A program made the translations under genes and the position numbers. A stretch of 64,000 bases of DNA, from NCBI RefSeq assembly GCF_000702425.1, contig NZ_JNIE01000003.1:124650-188649 (forward strand). The letters run 5' to 3'. Below, in pieces: positions 52,135 to 59,318 of the stretch. The stretch comes from Thermocrinis jamiesonii (lineage in GTDB: Bacteria; Aquificota; Aquificia; Aquificales; Aquificaceae). Position 1 is the first letter of the stretch. Each line of letters starts with the position of its first letter. Under the pieces are notes generated by a model. That model ran no database searches. It had not been told where the DNA came from and was given only the letters and a program-made list of their open reading frames with translations.

Positions 52135-52146
52135 TTTATAGCGCTA
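52135..52146 (-). promoter_or_regulatory. Putative promoter and palindrome of the metal island
   Basis: Minus-strand TATAAA (52135-52140) lies 18 bp upstream of the propeller ATG. An 8-bp palindrome, TAGCGCTA (52139-52146), overlaps it and could be part of an operator, but no known Zur/Fur consensus is recognisable. Confidence 0.3.
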
Positions 52147-52230
52147 ATTTTAGTTTTTTGAGGGAACATTTCAATAAAAATTGTTTCTGGTGTTTATAAG
52201 TGTGTCTAATGTAAGTTTTTTAGAATATGC

Positions 52231-53544
52231 TTAAAACCTAAAAGGTGGTCTTGGAATACCAAGAGGACCTTTAGCATTTTTCATACTTCTTATATATTTT
52301 TTCATCTGTTCGTACTCTTTAAGTAGTTTATTCACATCAGATATTGACGTACCGCTTCCTTTCGCTATTCTAATTTTTCTACTCATGTTTATTATCTTTG
52401 GATTTCTCCTTTCTTCCTTGGTCATGGATTGGATAATTGCCTTCTTTTTCTTTATTAATTTTTCGTCTATTTTAATATACTTTACATAAGCAGAAATTCC
52501 AGGCACCATGCTTAACAGCTTATCTATTGGACCCATCTTTTCTATAAACTCAAATTGCTTTAGCATGTCTTCCAAATTAAACTCCCCGGTTAAAATCCTT
52601 GTAGCCATAACCTGAGCTTCATCTTCCGGTATAACTTTTTGAACTTTTTCCATTAGACTTTGCACATCTCCAAGGCCCAATATTCTCTGAGCAATTCTGT
52701 CTGGATAGAAAGGTTCTATGTCCTCAAGCCTTTCTCCTGTTCCTACAAACTTTATGGGAATTCCCAAAGCTTCCCTTATAGAAAAGGCTACACCGCCACG
52801 GGCATCGCCGTCCATCTTGGTAAGGACCGCACCGGTAAGCCCCACCTTTTCGTGGAACACCTTTGCTACCCTCAAAGCTTCTTGCCCTTGCATTGCGTCC
52901 GCTACATAGAGGACCTCAGAAGGAGATACAGCCTCTTTTATGGCTTTCAGCTCTTCCATAAGCTCGTCATCTATATGTAATCTTCCAGCGGTATCCAAAA
53001 GTAAGTAATCCACTCCTTCAGATTTTGCTTTAGAAGAAGCAAGCTTAGCTATCTCAATGGCACTCAATCCTTCTTCAAATTTATAGTATGGGACATCTAT
53101 TTTTTCCGCCAATCTTTGAAGCTGTAGCATAGCCGCAGGTCTTCTCACATCTGTGGAAGACACTGCTACTTTGTTTCCTTGTTCCCTTAGATACTTAGCC
53201 AATTTTCCTATGGTAGTGGTCTTTCCAGTACCTTGAAGCCCGACAAACAAAACCACTCCCTTTTCCAGTTCAGACCTACTTCCACCGAGTATTTTTACCA
53301 ACTCATCATAAACCGTCAATAACAAGTGTTCATAGGGTGAAAGCTTTTTAGTTATATCCTCTTTGAGAGCTTCTTCCCTTACCCTTTTGAGAAAGGTTTT
53401 AACGACTTCGTAATCCGCATCGCTTTCCAATAAAGCTGTCCTTATTTCCCTTAATATGTCGTTTATCTGCTTCTCGCTTAATTTCCTGCTTTTTTCTGCC
53501 TTAGAGAGAGCTTTACTAAACTTATCTATTAATAACTCCAGCAT
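52231..53544 (-). CDS. ffh: Signal recognition particle protein Ffh
   Basis: The SRP54-type GTPase that targets nascent membrane proteins to FtsY. The N-domain is followed by the G-domain: VGLQGTGKTTTIGKLAKYL, DVRRPAAMLQLQ, LLDTAGRLHID, LTKMDGDARGG and FVGTGERLEDIEPF. The C-terminal M domain is methionine-bearing, with GPIDKLLSMVPG and GSGTSISDVNKLLKEYEQMKK. The length of 437 residues is typical. It begins 9 bp from a TGGTATAAT extended -10 box. The SRP RNA is not seen nearby. Confidence 0.97.
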   Translation of the reverse strand: MLELLIDKFSKALSKAEKSRKLSEKQINDILREIRTALLESDADYEVVKTFLKRVREEALKEDITKKLSPYEHLLLTVYDELVKILGGSRSELEKGVVLFVGLQGTGKTTTIGKLAKYLREQGNKVAVSSTDVRRPAAMLQLQRLAEKIDVPYYKFEEGLSAIEIAKLASSKAKSEGVDYLLLDTAGRLHIDDELMEELKAIKEAVSPSEVLYVADAMQGQEALRVAKVFHEKVGLTGAVLTKMDGDARGGVAFSIREALGIPIKFVGTGERLEDIEPFYPDRIAQRILGLGDVQSLMEKVQKVIPEDEAQVMATRILTGEFNLEDMLKQFEFIEKMGPIDKLLSMVPGISAYVKYIKIDEKLIKKKKAIIQSMTKEERRNPKIINMSRKIRIAKGSGTSISDVNKLLKEYEQMKKYIRSMKNAKGPLGIPRPPFRF

Positions 53545-53553
53545 AATTTTAAA

Positions 53554-53562
53554 ATTATACCA
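53554..53562 (-). promoter_or_regulatory. Extended -10 promoter of ffh
   Basis: Minus-strand TGGTATAAT (plus ATTATACCA) ends 9 bp before the ffh ATG at 53544. No Shine-Dalgarno is present. Confidence 0.5.
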
Positions 53563-53620
53563 ACACGTCAGTTGGATAAAAGCTATTTAGGGATAAAGAG
53601 TAATAAGTTCTGCTTAACTT

Positions 53621-53629
53621 TGCTATAAT
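53621..53629 (+). promoter_or_regulatory. Extended -10 promoter of the LysR gene
   Basis: TGCTATAAT, an extended -10 box, ends 22 bp before the ATG at 53652. It gives a leader of about 16 bases. Confidence 0.45.
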
Positions 53630-53651
53630 CTTGTATTATATTTTAAAACTA

Positions 53652-54581
53652 ATGATTGACATTACAAAGTTAAAGACCTTTGTGGCGGTTGCCGATTTAG
53701 GTAGTTTTTCAAAGGCTTCTGAAATACTATACATCACCCAACCTGCGGTTACACAGCAAATAAAAGCTTTAGAGAAAATGGTTGGTGCAAAACTGTTTCA
53801 AAGGCATGGTGGGCGGATGGTTCTAACGGAAGAAGGAAAGCGTATCTATGAACTGGCAAAGTCTCTCCTAAGGGACTATGAAAGCCTTATGGAGGAAATG
53901 GCAAAGATAAAGAAGGATTTTAAGGATACTTTGTTTGTGGGGATAAGCACTACACTGAGTGAGTATAAGGTTCCAGAGCTGTTGGTGGAGTTTCATAATC
54001 AAATGCCAGGCATATCCATAAGGGCTTTTGTGGAAAATTCCCAGCAGATAGAGGAAGGGTTATCCTCTGGCGTTTTAAACATTGGACTTATTGAAAGAGA
54101 ACCCTCTGAAAAATTCAAGGCGATCCGATGGTTTTACGACGAGATAGTATTTTTTACCCATCCATCCCATCCTTTTGCCAAGGTGGGGGAAATAAAGCCG
54201 GAGGATTTATATTCAGCAGACTTGATATTCAGAGAAATCAGTTCGGGCACTAGGAGGGTAGTAAAGGAGGAGTTGGAAAGATTGGGAATAATCTTTGAAA
54301 AATTGAGGATAAAGATTGAAATAAACTGTGGAAGGTCTATTCTTAGTATGGTCAAAAGCGGATACGGCTGTAGTTTTCTTTCAAGAGGAATACTAGAAAA
54401 AGATTTGCAAGAAGGCAACGTAGTTGAAGTAAAGATAAGTGGATTTAATGCAAGAAGATGGTATTATATAGTTTTTCCAGAAGACAGTAAAATAACCTTT
54501 TTAGCAAACAAGTTTGCAAAATTTTTGCTGTCCAAAAGCAATAATGAGCTTATAAAAGATGAAGAAAGGGTTAATCTTTGA
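53652..54581 (+). CDS. LysR-family transcriptional regulator
   Basis: A 309-residue regulator. The N-terminal winged HTH reads LKTFVAVADLGSFSKASEIL followed by YITQPAVTQQIKALEKMVGA and LFQRHGGRMVLTEEGKRIYELA, the conserved LysR pattern. The C-terminal co-inducer domain of two lobes follows (GISTTLSEYKVPELLVEF, then IGLIEREPS). The effector is unknown. LysR regulators often control a divergent gene, here ffh, which is an unlikely target; the downstream HAD phosphatase overlaps it by 23 bp. A TTG at 53631 is in-frame but within the promoter region, so I chose the ATG. Confidence 0.9.
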   Translation: MIDITKLKTFVAVADLGSFSKASEILYITQPAVTQQIKALEKMVGAKLFQRHGGRMVLTEEGKRIYELAKSLLRDYESLMEEMAKIKKDFKDTLFVGISTTLSEYKVPELLVEFHNQMPGISIRAFVENSQQIEEGLSSGVLNIGLIEREPSEKFKAIRWFYDEIVFFTHPSHPFAKVGEIKPEDLYSADLIFREISSGTRRVVKEELERLGIIFEKLRIKIEINCGRSILSMVKSGYGCSFLSRGILEKDLQEGNVVEVKISGFNARRWYYIVFPEDSKITFLANKFAKFLLSKSNNELIKDEERVNL

Positions 54582-55239
54582 TGTTGATGGTGTTATAATA
54601 GACGTAAGCCTTTCTTATCATTATGCTATAAAAAATACTGCAGAAAAATTCTTAGGTATTAGCTTGGATATAGAAAAAGTCAGAGAAATAAAGTTTAAAA
54701 ATGGTATAAACAACGATTACATAGCTACCTTAGAAGTTATAAGAAGTTTCAATAAAGAAGTTTCTTTGGAGGAGATTATAAAAGAATTTGATGCTGAGTA
54801 CGAAAGACTCAAGCATTTGGAGAGGTTGATCCTAAGCAGGGAGTTTTTTAAAAAGATCAGAGAGTTCAAATGTCCCTTAGGCATACTTACAGGGAGACCG
54901 AGGAAGGACTTAAGGAATGCCTTTGACAGGTTCGGACTTTGGGAATTTTTTGATTTTGTAGTAGATGACGACACGATAGAAGACCCCAGTTTGAGAAAGC
55001 CAAATCCATATGCCCTTAACTTTTGTTTGGAAATTGCACAGTTGGACGGTGCAATTTACGTAGGAGATAGCCTCGCGGACTACTGGATGGTAGAAAACTA
55101 CAAAAAAATCTATAAAAAACCTGTTGATTATATACACTTCGGTGAAAGGGTGAAACCCAGTGGAGTTAAGATTGTGTCTTCTGAGGATGAGCTTTTTCAA
55201 GCTCTGAAAGAGGCTTTGCAGAGTCGGGAGTTAGTATAG
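54559..55239 (+). CDS. HAD-family phosphatase (phosphoglycolate phosphatase-like)
   Basis: A 226-residue haloacid-dehalogenase-like hydrolase. The nucleophile motif I is FDVDGVIID (D-x-D), motif II is GILTGRPRKDL, motif III lysine is in RKPNPYAL, and motif IV is YVGDSLADYW. The helical cap lies between residues 20 and 85. The substrate is unassigned; phosphoglycolate-like or nucleotide/sugar phosphates are possible. It overlaps the LysR gene by 23 bp. Its last 74 bp are also the end of the opposing Trm112-like gene. Confidence 0.85.
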   Translation: MKKGLIFDVDGVIIDVSLSYHYAIKNTAEKFLGISLDIEKVREIKFKNGINNDYIATLEVIRSFNKEVSLEEIIKEFDAEYERLKHLERLILSREFFKKIREFKCPLGILTGRPRKDLRNAFDRFGLWEFFDFVVDDDTIEDPSLRKPNPYALNFCLEIAQLDGAIYVGDSLADYWMVENYKKIYKKPVDYIHFGERVKPSGVKIVSSEDELFQALKEALQSRELV

Positions 55240-55372
55240 GTATGTCTTCAATTATTTCGTAAAACACGCCACATCTCTGACATATCAAAACTTCCAGCTT
55301 TTCATCGTATTTTAGATCACCCTTACACCTTGGACAAGCCAAAATATCCAAAAGCTCTTTGCTTATACTCAT
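55166..55372 (-). CDS. Trm112-like zinc-ribbon protein
   Basis: A 68-residue Trm112 family protein (YcaR-like). The zinc ribbon cysteines are CPRCKGDLKYDEK and ICQRCGVFYEI; the ending D-I-P-I-L is the family hallmark. In eukaryotes and archaea, Trm112 activates methyltransferases of tRNA, rRNA and release factors; bacterial members are often paired with LpxK or GT genes. It overlaps ompH's stop by 4 bp. The unusual feature is a 74-bp overlap with the HAD gene on the other strand. Confidence 0.85.
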   Translation of the reverse strand: MSISKELLDILACPRCKGDLKYDEKLEVLICQRCGVFYEIIEDIPILTPDSAKPLSELEKAHPQKTQS

Positions 55373-55851
55373 TTTGCATCCAACCTTTTTATAACTTCAT
55401 CCGTTATTTCTATTTCCGCAGACCTATAGACAAACACGCTACAATCCAAAACTCCAGTGAAATTGGCTTTCTTTGAAATATCTTCAGATATTTCTTTTAT
55501 TTTTTTTGTAAGTTCATCTTCTGTTTTTATTCTCAACTCTGTAAGTTCTTTTTGGGCTTTTTGTTGAAATTCCATAGCTTCTGTTTCTAACTTTTGATAT
55601 TCTCTTATCTTTTCTTCCCTCATCTTTTGACTTATGGCTTTACTTTCTATTTGCTTTTTCAATTCCTCTAATTTCTTTGCTTTCTCGTCCAACTGCTTTT
55701 GATAAAACTGAAACTTACTTCTCAATTCCTCTTGTGCTTTCCTAGCAGTTTGGGATTCTTGGAGTATCCTGTTGGGGTCTATGCATGCAAACCTTTGCTG
55801 GGCAAAGGACAATCCACCAAGAACTAAGGAAAAAAGTAGTATTTTTTTCAT
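55369..55851 (-). CDS. OmpH/Skp-family periplasmic chaperone
   Basis: A 160-residue exported protein with signal peptide MKKILLFSLVLGGLSFAQ. The body is a long coiled coil (residues 35-115, KAQEELRSKFQFYQKQLDEK onwards) that forms the tentacles of Skp, with beta segments at both ends. Skp holds unfolded outer-membrane proteins in the periplasm. A good GGAGG precedes the ATG. It follows mqnD by 36 bp. Confidence 0.85.
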   Translation of the reverse strand: MKKILLFSLVLGGLSFAQQRFACIDPNRILQESQTARKAQEELRSKFQFYQKQLDEKAKKLEELKKQIESKAISQKMREEKIREYQKLETEAMEFQQKAQKELTELRIKTEDELTKKIKEISEDISKKANFTGVLDCSVFVYRSAEIEITDEVIKRLDAK

Positions 55852-55887
55852 TACAAACCTCCTATTAAACAGCTTATATTATAACAA

Positions 55888-56748
55888 TTATTCAGCCTCG
55901 TCTTGAGTTTGAATATCCTCGTCCGAGAATATTACCTTGGGTGGTGGAACCTTTATGATTCCTTGCTTATATCCGAGGTCCAAAAGCAACCTTACCGCTC
56001 TCCTACCATCTTCCCCATAATCCAAAGTCCTTTGATTAACATACATACTCACGAATTTATCCACCTTAGCCCTATCTTCTTTTATGTCCCTTGCGTATTT
56101 TATGGCAAAACTGAGAGCTTCTTCCCTATGGGAAAGTGCATACTCAACACTTTTTTTCATCAATCTTTCTATCTTTCTTATAACTTCATTCCCTAAGTCT
56201 TTTCTCACCACGTTGCACCCTAAGGGTAAGGGAAGACCAGTCTGGAATTTCCACCATTCTCCTAAATCTACTAATTTTAAAAGTCCTTTGTCTTTGTATC
56301 CCAACTGTCCTTCGTGTATTACCAGCCCTGCTTTAACTTGTCCAGATAAAACCGCATCAAGAACTTGGTCAAAAGGATAGACTACTGGTTCAATTTCTGG
56401 CTCGTAAAGCTTTAGAACTAAATAGGCGGTGGTTAAAAGTCCAGGAACTGCTACTTTTTCTCCTTTTAAGCTTTTTAGCCCCTCTTTTGCGACAACCAAA
56501 GGTCCATAACCATCCCCCACACTTCCTCCACTGGTAAGGACTAAGTATTTGTCTGATATATAAGGATAAACATGGAAAGAAACTGCGGAAACTTCATAAG
56601 TTCCCTTCATTGCATGCTCGTTTAAGGTTTGAATATCCGCCAGCACGTGTTCTATCTGCAAACCTTCCGTGTCTAAAATACCTGCAGTCAAAGGATAGAA
56701 CATAAAAGCATCATCTGCGTCTGGACTGTGGGCTATTCTTATCAGCAT
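55888..56748 (-). CDS. mqnD: MqnD-like 1,4-dihydroxy-6-naphthoate synthase (futalosine pathway)
   Basis: An enzyme of the futalosine menaquinone pathway, with the periplasmic-binding-protein-like fold shared by MqnA and MqnD. The N-terminal IAHSPDADDAFMFYPLTAG, VSAVSFHVYPYI and GDGYGPLVVAK follow the MqnD pattern (S-P-x-x-x-D-x-x-x-F), and LVIHEGQLGYKDKGL contains the conserved H-E-x-Q/R. The length of 286 residues fits. MqnA and MqnD are close relatives; I favour MqnD for the S-P-D/C-x-N/D-D start. The start lies inside the 3' end of the 82-codon ORF by 7 bp. Confidence 0.82.
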   Translation of the reverse strand: MLIRIAHSPDADDAFMFYPLTAGILDTEGLQIEHVLADIQTLNEHAMKGTYEVSAVSFHVYPYISDKYLVLTSGGSVGDGYGPLVVAKEGLKSLKGEKVAVPGLLTTAYLVLKLYEPEIEPVVYPFDQVLDAVLSGQVKAGLVIHEGQLGYKDKGLLKLVDLGEWWKFQTGLPLPLGCNVVRKDLGNEVIRKIERLMKKSVEYALSHREEALSFAIKYARDIKEDRAKVDKFVSMYVNQRTLDYGEDGRRAVRLLLDLGYKQGIIKVPPPKVIFSDEDIQTQDEAE

Positions 56749-56990
56749 GGAAATATAATGGGGCGTTCCCTAACCTCTAAAGGAACTAACCTGCTTGTCC
56801 GCCTTTGCCATTTCTCTTCCAGCAAAGGCAAGACAAGGGCGGACTTCAGAACTTGCAAAGCATTTTGATGGGAGTTGGGATTACTCGGCTCGTTTATTGC
56901 GAATGATTGCTTGCGCATTAATTCCAAAAGCCTTTTTCTGTCGGAGCTGTTAAGTTGGAGTTTGAACCGCACGTTTATATACATCATCAC
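56742..56990 (-). pseudogene. 82-codon ORF, possible decayed transposase (TnpB-like) fragment
   Basis: An 82-residue ORF starting MMMYINVRFKLQLNSSDRKR. The start (basic beta strand, then a helix with L-L-E-L-M-R-K-Q-S-F-A-I-N) looks like the first 35 residues of IS200/IS605 TnpB proteins (strand, then L-x-x-L-x-x-x-F-x-x-A-x-N), but after residue 35 the sequence loses resemblance (Pro, Asn, Gln-rich, no zinc ribbon, no catalytic DED motifs). It starts 4 bp inside the PGI/PMI 3' end and overlaps mqnD by 7 bp. It may be a fragment, or a small genuine gene. The call is weak. Confidence 0.3.
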
Positions 56991-57937
56991 TTAAGGCTTT
57001 CCTTTATGCGGTCTATTATTTTAACCGGTAATGGGTCATATCCGTATATATCAGCCAAATAAAAGCTTACCCAGTCTTCTAAATAGGCAAGATACATAAG
57101 CCTTTCCTCTAAGCTTTGGCCTTTTCCTTGTAAGATTAAAGGAGCAAGTCCCAACTCTTTAAATATCTGAACAGTTATTTCAACTCTTTTTATAACCCTT
57201 GGGTGGTCCTCTGGGTCGTAGAGTATTATAAAATGACATAGGTTTCTGGCAATGGGGTTATCCAAGCCTACCACTTCGTTGTGATGAAGCTCTGGGAGAA
57301 CTGCGGTATAACAAAGGGTTTTTGAGTTTTCGTTTATCTGGGTTTTCCAACGGAAGGCAATGGGTTCAGTTAGAGGTGTGCTATAGACTACTGGAATGTA
57401 GTTTTGTAAAACCTGCGCTATGCTGTGAGCGGTTTCCTTTATCTCTTCCTTGTTTTCGTTTAGGTTTTTTCTTATGTTTTCTAAGCTTTTACCAAAGCCG
57501 AAAAGACTCATAACTGCAGAAAGCATGAAACCAAAGGCATAGCGTGGCGCATAGCCAGAAGGCACGGAGATAAACCTAAAACCTTCCTTATCCGCTACTT
57601 CCTTTAGTTTGCCTCCGGAGCTGATGCATATTATGTTTAGTCCCTTTTGTATAGCCTCTTGCACCGTGCTTAAAGTTTCTTCCGTATTTCCACTGTAGCT
57701 TACCGCCACCAAAAGCCAATCCCGCTTTGCATAGGGCGGAAGTTGATAGCCGTGGAGTGAAATGACGGGAATACCTATCCCCCTCCTTTCCAACAAAAGC
57801 TTTAGCACATCCCCCACTATTCCAGACCCACCCATTCCAGAAAAAACAATACCTTTGTAGTTTTCTATGGATAGAGCATCCACATCGTATGGACTAAACT
57901 GACTTGGCATTGTATTTAGCCACTCTTTTGCTTTCAT
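56987..57937 (-). CDS. Bifunctional phosphoglucose/phosphomannose isomerase (SIS domain)
   Basis: A 316-residue sugar isomerase with two SIS subdomains, interconverting fructose-6-P with glucose-6-P and mannose-6-P. GMGGSGIVGDVLK is the N-terminal SIS signature, and SYSGNTEETLS marks the second phosphate-binding site. The catalytic pattern PELHHNEVVGLDN (Glu-x-x-H-x) is characteristic of PGI/PMI of thermophiles and archaea. Shine-Dalgarno GGAGGT lies upstream. It supplies sugar nucleotides and gluconeogenic hexose. Confidence 0.9.
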   Translation of the reverse strand: MKAKEWLNTMPSQFSPYDVDALSIENYKGIVFSGMGGSGIVGDVLKLLLERRGIGIPVISLHGYQLPPYAKRDWLLVAVSYSGNTEETLSTVQEAIQKGLNIICISSGGKLKEVADKEGFRFISVPSGYAPRYAFGFMLSAVMSLFGFGKSLENIRKNLNENKEEIKETAHSIAQVLQNYIPVVYSTPLTEPIAFRWKTQINENSKTLCYTAVLPELHHNEVVGLDNPIARNLCHFIILYDPEDHPRVIKRVEITVQIFKELGLAPLILQGKGQSLEERLMYLAYLEDWVSFYLADIYGYDPLPVKIIDRIKESLK

Positions 57938-57996
57938 AAAGTACCTCCATCCCTATTTTTCCTTATAGATAAACATAACATGGTTTGAGTGGAAAA

Positions 57997-58491
57997 TCAA
58001 AGAACAGTTGTTAGTCCCAACCTTTGATTGAAGTTTATAGCATGCTCAAGAACATCTTTGTAGATCTTTAACGGTGTAAGGATTACCTTTGTCTTTTCGT
58101 CCCATTCTGCTATGCTTAGGATGTTTTCCAAAAGTTTTATCATAGCTTCCAAACAGCTGTTTATACTGTTTACAGCGTCCAATCTTTCTATTTCTCTTTC
58201 CAACTCTTCTGGAATGTTTGACAAAAAGGTTATATCAAAGTTAAAAATTTCATAGAGGTCATAGATCTGGTCTAAGGATTGAGAGATAAGCTCTGTAAAT
58301 TCTCTTTCAAAATCTATCAAAATCTTCAAAAGGTTTTGCCTTTCTTCTGGCGCTAAACAAGCTTCTACAAGTATTTTAGATTCCTCTATGTCTGGTTTTA
58401 TCTCTCTTAACAATCCCTCCAGCAGGTCCAAGTTAAGCTTTATGAGCTTATCCTGAATCAGCAGATTTCTTAAGACTTCTGACTTTCTCAT
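57997..58491 (-). CDS. Alpha-helical hypothetical protein
   Basis: I do not recognise this 164-residue protein. It is all-helical, acidic and leucine-rich, with repeated amphipathic stretches (LLEGLLREIKPDIEESKILV, FEREFTELISQSLDQIYDLY) and no signal, membrane segment or cysteine cluster. It overlaps the TOPRIM gene by 44 bp, so coupled translation is likely. It may be a partner of that TOPRIM protein, but this is only a neighbour-based guess. Confidence 0.65.
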   Translation of the reverse strand: MRKSEVLRNLLIQDKLIKLNLDLLEGLLREIKPDIEESKILVEACLAPEERQNLLKILIDFEREFTELISQSLDQIYDLYEIFNFDITFLSNIPEELEREIERLDAVNSINSCLEAMIKLLENILSIAEWDEKTKVILTPLKIYKDVLEHAINFNQRLGLTTVL

Positions 58492-58810
58492 ATAAGTCCT
58501 CCATGTATATCACTCCACATTGTTTAAGCTTTTCTCTAAACTCACTTTTTAAAATATATCCCTGCGAAGAGAGAATGGCTACCACCTTTTGATGTATCCT
58601 TTCTCCATGGGTATCCAGGTCAAAGAGAGGTATGACAAAAGTTTCACCCTCTAAAATGTCCGCAAGGTCTGTCAGTCTTTTCCCAGCAATTGTTATAACG
58701 TTATCTATTCCCAATTTTTTTAGAGCTTCTTTATCTCTTTTGCCTTCCACTACAACAACTGCGTTTTTTGAAGCTAACCTTAGTTCATCTAAAACTTCCC
58801 TTAGATTCAT
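58448..58810 (-). CDS. Small TOPRIM-domain protein
   Basis: A 120-residue single-domain TOPRIM protein. The glutamate motif is VVVEGKRDKEALKKLGI and the D-x-D motif is FVIPLFDLDTHGERIHQKV, together the metal-binding acid triad. It resembles small primase-like and RNase M5-type TOPRIM proteins (COG1658/archaeal small TOPRIM group) rather than DnaG. Whether it cuts or joins nucleic acid is unknown. It overlaps the carbonic anhydrase gene by 26 bp and the next gene by 44 bp. Confidence 0.82.
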   Translation of the reverse strand: MNLREVLDELRLASKNAVVVVEGKRDKEALKKLGIDNVITIAGKRLTDLADILEGETFVIPLFDLDTHGERIHQKVVAILSSQGYILKSEFREKLKQCGVIYMEDLYEKVRSLKKSADSG

Positions 58811-59318
58811 CTAAGTATGTGTTTTTGTATAGGATGTAATTATAAGCAGACTGTTTTATCATTTCTATCTCTTCAGGTTTGAGGTCTCTAACTACCTTTG
58901 CGGGAAAGCCAGCTACCAAAACACCGGATGGAAATTTCTTTCCCGGCGTTAGCAGCGCACCTGCGCCTATTAGCACGTAATCTTCCACTTCTACCCCATC
59001 CATCACCACCGCAGACATGCCAACTAAAACGAAATTTCCTATTTTACATCCATGAAGCACCACCCTGTGTCCAATAGTTACATAATCACCTATGATGGTT
59101 GGATAAGTTTCGTGGGTCACGTGCACTACAGAGTTGTCCTGAATGTTTGTCCCTTTACCTATGCGTATGTAATTTACATCTCCTCTGACTACTGTTCCAA
59201 ACCACAAACTTGAATCCTCGCCTATTTCTACGTCTCCAATAACAACCACATTTTCGGACATATAAACAGAAGGATGGATCTTAGGATATATCCCCCTGTA
59301 AGGTTTTATTAAAGCCAT
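58785..59318 (-). CDS. Gamma-class carbonic anhydrase-like / hexapeptide transferase-like protein
   Basis: A 177-residue left-handed beta-helix of the YrdA/PaaY/Cam-like group. The zinc histidines appear in NSVVHVTHETYPT and GHRVVLHGCKIG, at the spacing found in gamma carbonic anhydrases, with the RGDVNYIRIGKGTNIQDNS arginine/aspartate pair. A CO2 hydration role would suit an autotroph, though many family members are of unknown activity. The start shares one base with the PBP1A stop (TAATG), and it overlaps the TOPRIM gene by 26 bp. Confidence 0.82.
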   Translation of the reverse strand: MALIKPYRGIYPKIHPSVYMSENVVVIGDVEIGEDSSLWFGTVVRGDVNYIRIGKGTNIQDNSVVHVTHETYPTIIGDYVTIGHRVVLHGCKIGNFVLVGMSAVVMDGVEVEDYVLIGAGALLTPGKKFPSGVLVAGFPAKVVRDLKPEEIEMIKQSAYNYILYKNTYLDESKGSFR

